Shown here: positions 11,849-15,358 of the stretch, in pieces
Layout of the letters: the number at the start of each line of letters is the position of its first letter
Numbering within the stretch: position 1 is the first letter of the stretch
Program-made: the position numbers and the translations under genes
The notes under the pieces: generated by a model
The model's database searches: none
Told to the model about the DNA's origin: nothing
The model's input: only the letters and a program-made list of their open reading frames with translations
From: Pseudolysinimonas_A sp041984585
GTDB lineage: Bacteria; Actinomycetota; Actinomycetes; Actinomycetales; Microbacteriaceae
Direction of reading: 5' to 3'
DNA length: 15,358 nt
Assembly (NCBI GenBank): GCA_041984585.1
Contig: JBHIXX010000048.1
Location: 1-15,358, forward strand

Positions 11849-13234
11849 TCAGCGACCCGGCGTCACGAGCACGTCCCACAGCCGGTCGGCGTAGCCGGCC
11901 CAGCTGCCGAGCTCGCGGGCCGCCGCCTCCGCGGCGACACGCGCGTGCTCGGCGTCGTCGGTGAGCAGCGTGCGCATCGCGGCGGCGATCGCGTGATCGT
12001 CGCGCGGGTCGACCAGCACGGCGCCGCCTGGCTCGGCGATCTCGCGCATGCTGCCGAAGTCCGAGGTCACCACCGGGACCCCGACCGCGATCGACTCCGC
12101 GACCGGGAGGCCGAAGCCCTCGTTGAGCGACGGGAAGACACTGAACCGGGCGCGCCCGTAGAGACGCGCGAGGTCGTCGTCCGACACCGCCGACCGGGCC
12201 GAGATCGGGCGGCCCTCGGCGGCGAGCCGGTCGATCCGCTCGCGCACCGCCTCGGCCGCCCAGGCGTTGCCCCCGACGAAGACGAGTTCGAAGTCCAGTC
12301 CCTCGCGCCACAGGATCTCGGCCGCGTGCACGACGGCGCCGTGATTCTTGCGGGGCTCGTGGCTGCCGACGCACAGCACGAGCGGACGGGATGCAGGCGA
12401 CTCGGCGGGCACCGGCGGCACCGGGAGCCCGGTGATGGGCAGCGGCACCGCCATGATGTCGGGGGCGTCGAGTCCGGCGGAGGGCAGCATCCGCGCCCAC
12501 CCGCGGTACTCGCCCGCGGCCGCCTCCGAGATCGGCGCGATGACCGCGAACCGCGACAGCGTGGCCAGGTTCCGGGCGAACGCACCCGGCATCCCGCCTC
12601 CCGTGGTCTCGGCGCTGGTCACCGGCACCAGGTCGTAGCCGATGGCGGCGCAGCCGATCCCGGTCGACTCGGCCATGGCGCGGATGCGGTCGAGGCGACT
12701 GGCCTCGGCCGCGAGCTCGGGCACGATGAACCGCCCGCCCCACGGGATGAGCGGCACCCTGCGCCCCGCCGCCGCCGGAACGTCGATCTCGAACGCCCCG
12801 GGCTCCTCACGATGCAGCCGGCGGAGATCCGGCGACCAGGCGACGAGCTGCGTCTCCCGGGTGTCGCGCCACTCCCGCAGGGTCTGGCGCACCACTCGCT
12901 GAATCCCCGTCGCGAGCCGCGAGCGGACCGTGTCGTTGGCATCGACGACGACGCCGCCCACCAGCACCTCGACGGGGCGCGCCCCGCGCCACCGCGCGGC
13001 GGCGATCCCCCGCGCCTCGAGATCGCGATGCAGGTCGGCGAGCTCGGCGAACGTGGGCAGCACACCGGAACGTAGCGCGGCGATGAGCCAGACGGCCGCC
13101 GGCGACAACGGGACGGCGGACCCGGCGAGCTCGATGGTCGGCAGCCGCGGGTCGGCGGGCACGCCCCCGAGCAGTTCGGCGGCGAGCCGCGCCTTCTCCT
13201 CGGCGCCGGAGACCCGGCGCAGGTCGCCGCTCAT
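11849..13234 (-). CDS. GT4 family glycosyltransferase (mannosyl/rhamnosyltransferase-like), distal paralogue
   Basis: A 461-residue retaining GT-B glycosyltransferase. Residues 1-85 are a helical N-terminal extension. VGGVVVDANDTVRS (92-105) and ATGIQRVVRQTL (108-119) form the block typical of the GT4 enzymes of ABC-type O-antigen loci. The C-terminal GT4 domain has LCVGSHEPRKNH (287-298), LVFVGG (317-322), FSVFPSLNEGFGLPVAE (364-380) with the E-x7-E pair Glu372 and Glu380, and TSDFGSMREIAEPGGAVLVDPRD (390-412, in parts). It resembles its neighbour at 13231-14700 throughout, so the two probably arose by duplication and add successive residues of the repeat. The ATG overlaps that gene's stop as ATGA. 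From context the donor is likely GDP-mannose or GDP-rhamnose, but nothing in the sequence proves it. Confidence 0.9.
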   Translation of the reverse strand: MSGDLRRVSGAEEKARLAAELLGGVPADPRLPTIELAGSAVPLSPAAVWLIAALRSGVLPTFAELADLHRDLEARGIAAARWRGARPVEVLVGGVVVDANDTVRSRLATGIQRVVRQTLREWRDTRETQLVAWSPDLRRLHREEPGAFEIDVPAAAGRRVPLIPWGGRFIVPELAAEASRLDRIRAMAESTGIGCAAIGYDLVPVTSAETTGGGMPGAFARNLATLSRFAVIAPISEAAAGEYRGWARMLPSAGLDAPDIMAVPLPITGLPVPPVPAESPASRPLVLCVGSHEPRKNHGAVVHAAEILWREGLDFELVFVGGNAWAAEAVRERIDRLAAEGRPISARSAVSDDDLARLYGRARFSVFPSLNEGFGLPVAESIAVGVPVVTSDFGSMREIAEPGGAVLVDPRDDHAIAAAMRTLLTDDAEHARVAAEAAARELGSWAGYADRLWDVLVTPGR

Positions 13235-14700
13235 CCGGTCACTCCCAGAGCGTCGGCCAGGTCGTCCGCGTAGTCGTCCCAGGTGCGATGGGGGCGGCGC
13301 TCGATCTCGCCCTCCAGTCGCGCGATCAGCTCGTCGTCCGCCAGCAGGCTGCGCATGCCGTCGGCGAGAGCCCCCAGGTCGCGCGGATCGACCAGCACGC
13401 ATCCGCCGCCGGCCGCCACCTCGGCCATGCTGCCGAAGTCGGAGGTCAGCGCGGGCGCGCCGTACGCGAGCGACTCGGCGACCGGCAGTCCGAAACCCTC
13501 GTGCAGTGAGGGGAACAGGGTCGCCCGGGCGCCCGCGTACAGCCGGGCCAGTTCGGCGTCGTCGACGCCGGACGGCATCACGATCTCCACCCCGTCGATC
13601 CGCGCCGCCTCGGCGTCGGCCGCGAGTCGCCGCATCGCCCCGGCGGAGCCGCGGCCGACGAACACGATCCGGGGTCGCAGTCCCTCCCGGCCGAGGATCC
13701 GGGCGGCCTCGATGATCGCCTCGTGGTTCTTGCGCGGATCGTGGCTCCCCACGCAGAGCAGGTAGGGCGGGTCGGCGACGGCCCGCGCGGCACCCCGGAC
13801 GGGGACGTCGACCGGAAGCGGGACCGCGCGCACCTCGGGACCGGGAAGACCCTGCACCCGGACGGCGTCGGCGAATCCGGCGAACTCCTCGGCGGCGGCC
13901 TCGCTGATCGCGAGCACGCTGTTCGCGTACTTGACGGCCGCGAGATACCAGGCGAAGCGCTCGCTCTCCGCGTGGCTGACCAGGTCGGCGCTCACCAGCG
14001 GGATGGCGTCGTAGCCGATCACATCGACGCGGTTGCCCGACCAGCGCGCGAGGCCGACGAGCGACGGGCACAGCTGGGGGCGAGGCACCTCGAGCAGCAC
14101 CACCTGCGCGCGCCACGGCACCACGATCTCCGGGGCGACGACCTCCGGCAGTTCCGACCGGTCGCGCTCGGGGTCGGCCCAGGCGAGCACCCGCGCGCGC
14201 TCCGCGGGCTCGAGCTCGCGCATGACCGAACCCGGGAAGTCCCAGGCGGCGTAGGTCACCTCGACCCCGCGCGACCGCCAGCGCGAGACCGTCTCGCGCA
14301 CGAGTCGCTGGATGCCGGTGTTGTGCTCGTTGCGGGCGCAGAAGTCGACGTCGGCGACCAGTCCGCCCACCTGGATGCGGTACCCGCCGGCCCAGCGCCC
14401 CCGGCGTCCCGCCGCGTGCCGGGTGCGCGCGAGCGCGAGCCGGGCGCCGTGCTCCCCGTCGGCCGCATGCTCCAGGTCGCGGTGGAGCTCGAGGGCCTCG
14501 TCGCCGATCGGGAAGCAGCCGGCGAGCGCCGTCCAGAGCAGCCAGGCCTCGGAGCGTCCCCCCTCGCGGCGCACGTGGTCCACCACGTCGACGAGGGCGC
14601 TCGCCGCGGAGTGCGCGTCGACGGGGACCCCGAGGGCCCGACCGACCTCGCCGAGACGTTCGAGCAGCCGCGACTCGATCCGCTCCGCCCGCGAGCTCAC
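13231..14700 (-). CDS. GT4 family glycosyltransferase (mannosyl/rhamnosyltransferase-like), proximal paralogue
   Basis: A 489-residue GT-B enzyme. Residues 1-100 are an Ala/Arg/Glu-rich helical extension, longer than in the paralogue. VGGLVADVDFCARNEHNTG (111-129) and GIQRLVRETVSRW (129-141) form the N-terminal block. VIGYDAIPLVSADL (227-240) and LAISEAAAEEF (263-273) are the acceptor-domain strands. The GT4 core has LCVGSHDPRKNHEAII (315-330), IVFVGRG (345-351) and LFPSLHEGFGLPVAES (395-410) with Glu401 and Glu409 as the E-x7-E pair, and TSDFGSMAEVAAGGGCVLVDP (419-439, in parts). The start is GTG at 14700, overlapping the preceding small gene's stop as GTGA; the strict overlap rule along this operon favours it over internal starts. 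It probably extends a 6-deoxyhexose or mannose chain on a lipid carrier. Confidence 0.9.
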   Translation of the reverse strand: MSSRAERIESRLLERLGEVGRALGVPVDAHSAASALVDVVDHVRREGGRSEAWLLWTALAGCFPIGDEALELHRDLEHAADGEHGARLALARTRHAAGRRGRWAGGYRIQVGGLVADVDFCARNEHNTGIQRLVRETVSRWRSRGVEVTYAAWDFPGSVMRELEPAERARVLAWADPERDRSELPEVVAPEIVVPWRAQVVLLEVPRPQLCPSLVGLARWSGNRVDVIGYDAIPLVSADLVSHAESERFAWYLAAVKYANSVLAISEAAAEEFAGFADAVRVQGLPGPEVRAVPLPVDVPVRGAARAVADPPYLLCVGSHDPRKNHEAIIEAARILGREGLRPRIVFVGRGSAGAMRRLAADAEAARIDGVEIVMPSGVDDAELARLYAGARATLFPSLHEGFGLPVAESLAYGAPALTSDFGSMAEVAAGGGCVLVDPRDLGALADGMRSLLADDELIARLEGEIERRPHRTWDDYADDLADALGVTG

Positions 14701-14927
14701 GAGCGCGCCTCGTGCAAGATGGTGCGCACGCGGTGCACGATGATCGCCCAGGTCGTGGCGACGCCCTCCTCGCGGAGCATCGCCACCGTGCGGGAGCCCG
14801 CCCGCCGCACGCGGCCGAGGCGGGTGCGGCCGTCGATCCCGGTGGCCCGATCGCGCCGCGCGGAGCGGTCGCCCACGTCGGTCGCCCATTCCCGCACCGC
14901 GGCAGCGAGGTCGGGTCCGGACGTCAC
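14697..14927 (-). CDS. Small protein of unknown function between gmd and the GT4 genes
   Basis: A 76-residue protein starting at a GTG that overlaps the gmd stop by four bases (GTGA), and ending in a TGA that overlaps the GTG of the GT4 gene in the same way. This double overlap is strong evidence that it is translated. It is basic and mainly helical: LAAAVREWATDVGDRSARRD (7-26), then LGRVRRAGSRTVAMLREEGV (37-56) and ATTWAIIVHRVRTILHEA (57-74). The second half resembles the short 'R...LREEG...RVR..L' helical linker often attached to actinobacterial and proteobacterial glycosyltransferases, here as a separate protein. The WAIIVHRV segment is amphipathic rather than a clear transmembrane helix. 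No catalytic motif is visible and I do not recognise a named family. A membrane-anchoring or partner role for the next GT4 enzyme is a guess. Confidence 0.68.
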   Translation of the reverse strand: MTSGPDLAAAVREWATDVGDRSARRDRATGIDGRTRLGRVRRAGSRTVAMLREEGVATTWAIIVHRVRTILHEARS

Positions 14928-15358
14928 GGGCGCGCCCCCTCGAGATCCACGGCGACCATGCGCGCCACCATCTCGTCGAATCCCACCGTCGGCGCCCAGC
15001 CGAGGCGCTCGCGCAGCCGACCGGCGTCGCCGACCAGTTCGGGTGCGTCGGACGGGCGCAGGAACCGGGGGTCGGTGACGACGCGTTCGCTCCAGTCGTC
15101 GATGCCGACCGCCGCGAAGGCCGCGGCCACGAAGTCGCGCACCGAATGCGCGACGCCCGTCGCCACCACGTAGTCGTCGGGCTCGTCGGCGATCCGGCGG
15201 ATCGCCGCCGCGTAGTCCGGCGCCCAGCCCCAGTCGCGCCGCGCGTCGAGGTTGCCCAGACTGAGCGTCTCGGCGCGCCCGGCGGCGATGTCGGCGACCC
15301 CCGCGGTGATCTTGCGGGTGACGAAGGCGAGCGGCCGTCGCGGCGACTCGTGGTTGAA
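14924..15358 (-). CDS. gmd: GDP-mannose 4,6-dehydratase, C-terminal part (5' end outside window)
   Basis: The frame is open to the right edge, giving the last 144 residues of an extended short-chain dehydrogenase. FNHESPRR at the edge, FVTRKITAGVADIAAG, LGNLDARRDWGWAPDYAAAI, YVVATGVAHSVRDFV and the closing RFLRPSDAPELVGDAGRLRERLGW (quoted in parts) match the GDP-mannose 4,6-dehydratase consensus almost word for word. The NAD(P)-binding motif and the catalytic Tyr/Lys lie beyond the window. The enzyme converts GDP-D-mannose to GDP-4-keto-6-deoxy-D-mannose, the branch point to GDP-D-rhamnose, GDP-L-fucose and other 6-deoxyhexoses. No following reductase (Rmd or Fcl type) is inside the window. 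It heads the visible minus-strand operon and is coupled to the small protein gene by GTGA. Confidence 0.95.
   Translation of the reverse strand, partial: FNHESPRRPLAFVTRKITAGVADIAAGRAETLSLGNLDARRDWGWAPDYAAAIRRIADEPDDYVVATGVAHSVRDFVAAAFAAVGIDDWSERVVTDPRFLRPSDAPELVGDAGRLRERLGWAPTVGFDEMVARMVAVDLEGARP

Noticed and set aside
9174..11964. Several long plus-strand frames opposite the exporter and GT genes
   Set aside because: They are His/Asp/Glu/Arg-rich antisense products without domains, and the minus-strand genes they cover have complete motif sets.

Overview
The window is 15.4 kb of very GC-rich bacterial DNA, packed with genes and almost without non-coding sequence. It reads as part of a cell-surface polysaccharide locus of a high-GC actinomycete. 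I infer a Microbacteriaceae-like organism from the base composition, the frequent GTG starts, the TAnnnT leaderless promoters and the gene families, but no rRNA or other marker fixes the taxon. I see no tRNA, rRNA, insertion sequence, phage gene or CRISPR array. The longest stretch without a gene is about 70 bases.

Left part, + strand: the window opens inside the 3' end of an RmlC-like (dTDP-4-dehydrorhamnose 3,5-epimerase family) gene, followed at once by a GT2 glycosyltransferase (248-1312). This runs 61 bp into the 3' end of manA (mannose-6-phosphate isomerase, 1252-2334, - strand). manA is divergent from an FAD-dependent oxidoreductase (2407-3540). The 72-bp gap between them carries two overlapping, oppositely directed -10 hexamers.

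Middle, + strand: FAD oxidoreductase, a divergent GT2 enzyme (3537-4430), two tandem O-antigen ligase/polymerase-like membrane proteins (about 4440-5720 and 5717-7003), then two more GT2 enzymes (7054-8220 and 8213-9061). Most joints are stop/start overlaps. New leaderless promoters probably fire ahead of the first membrane protein and ahead of the GT2 gene at 7054.

Right part, - strand, read from right to left: the 3' part of gmd (GDP-mannose 4,6-dehydratase, entering from beyond 15358), a 76-residue protein of unknown function (14697-14927), two paralogous GT4 glycosyltransferases (13231-14700 and 11849-13234), then after a 64-bp gap with a probable promoter a DPM1-like membrane-anchored GT2 (10822-11784), an ABC-2 polysaccharide export permease (9854-10825) and its ATPase (9111-9854). 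This block faces the + strand block across a 49-bp gap.

How the parts may work together (inference): ManA feeds mannose-6-phosphate towards GDP-mannose and Gmd converts that to GDP-4-keto-6-deoxymannose, the precursor of GDP-D-rhamnose or GDP-L-fucose. The RmlC-like protein points to a second, dTDP-linked deoxysugar. The GT2 and GT4 enzymes would build a 6-deoxyhexose-rich chain on a lipid carrier, and the Wzm/Wzt-like pair would carry it across the membrane. The two O-antigen ligase-like proteins may polymerise it or transfer it to an acceptor. The most unusual items are the second of these, which lacks the histidine that its neighbour keeps, the uncharacterised FAD enzyme, the small protein between gmd and the GT4 genes, and the overlapping divergent promoter.
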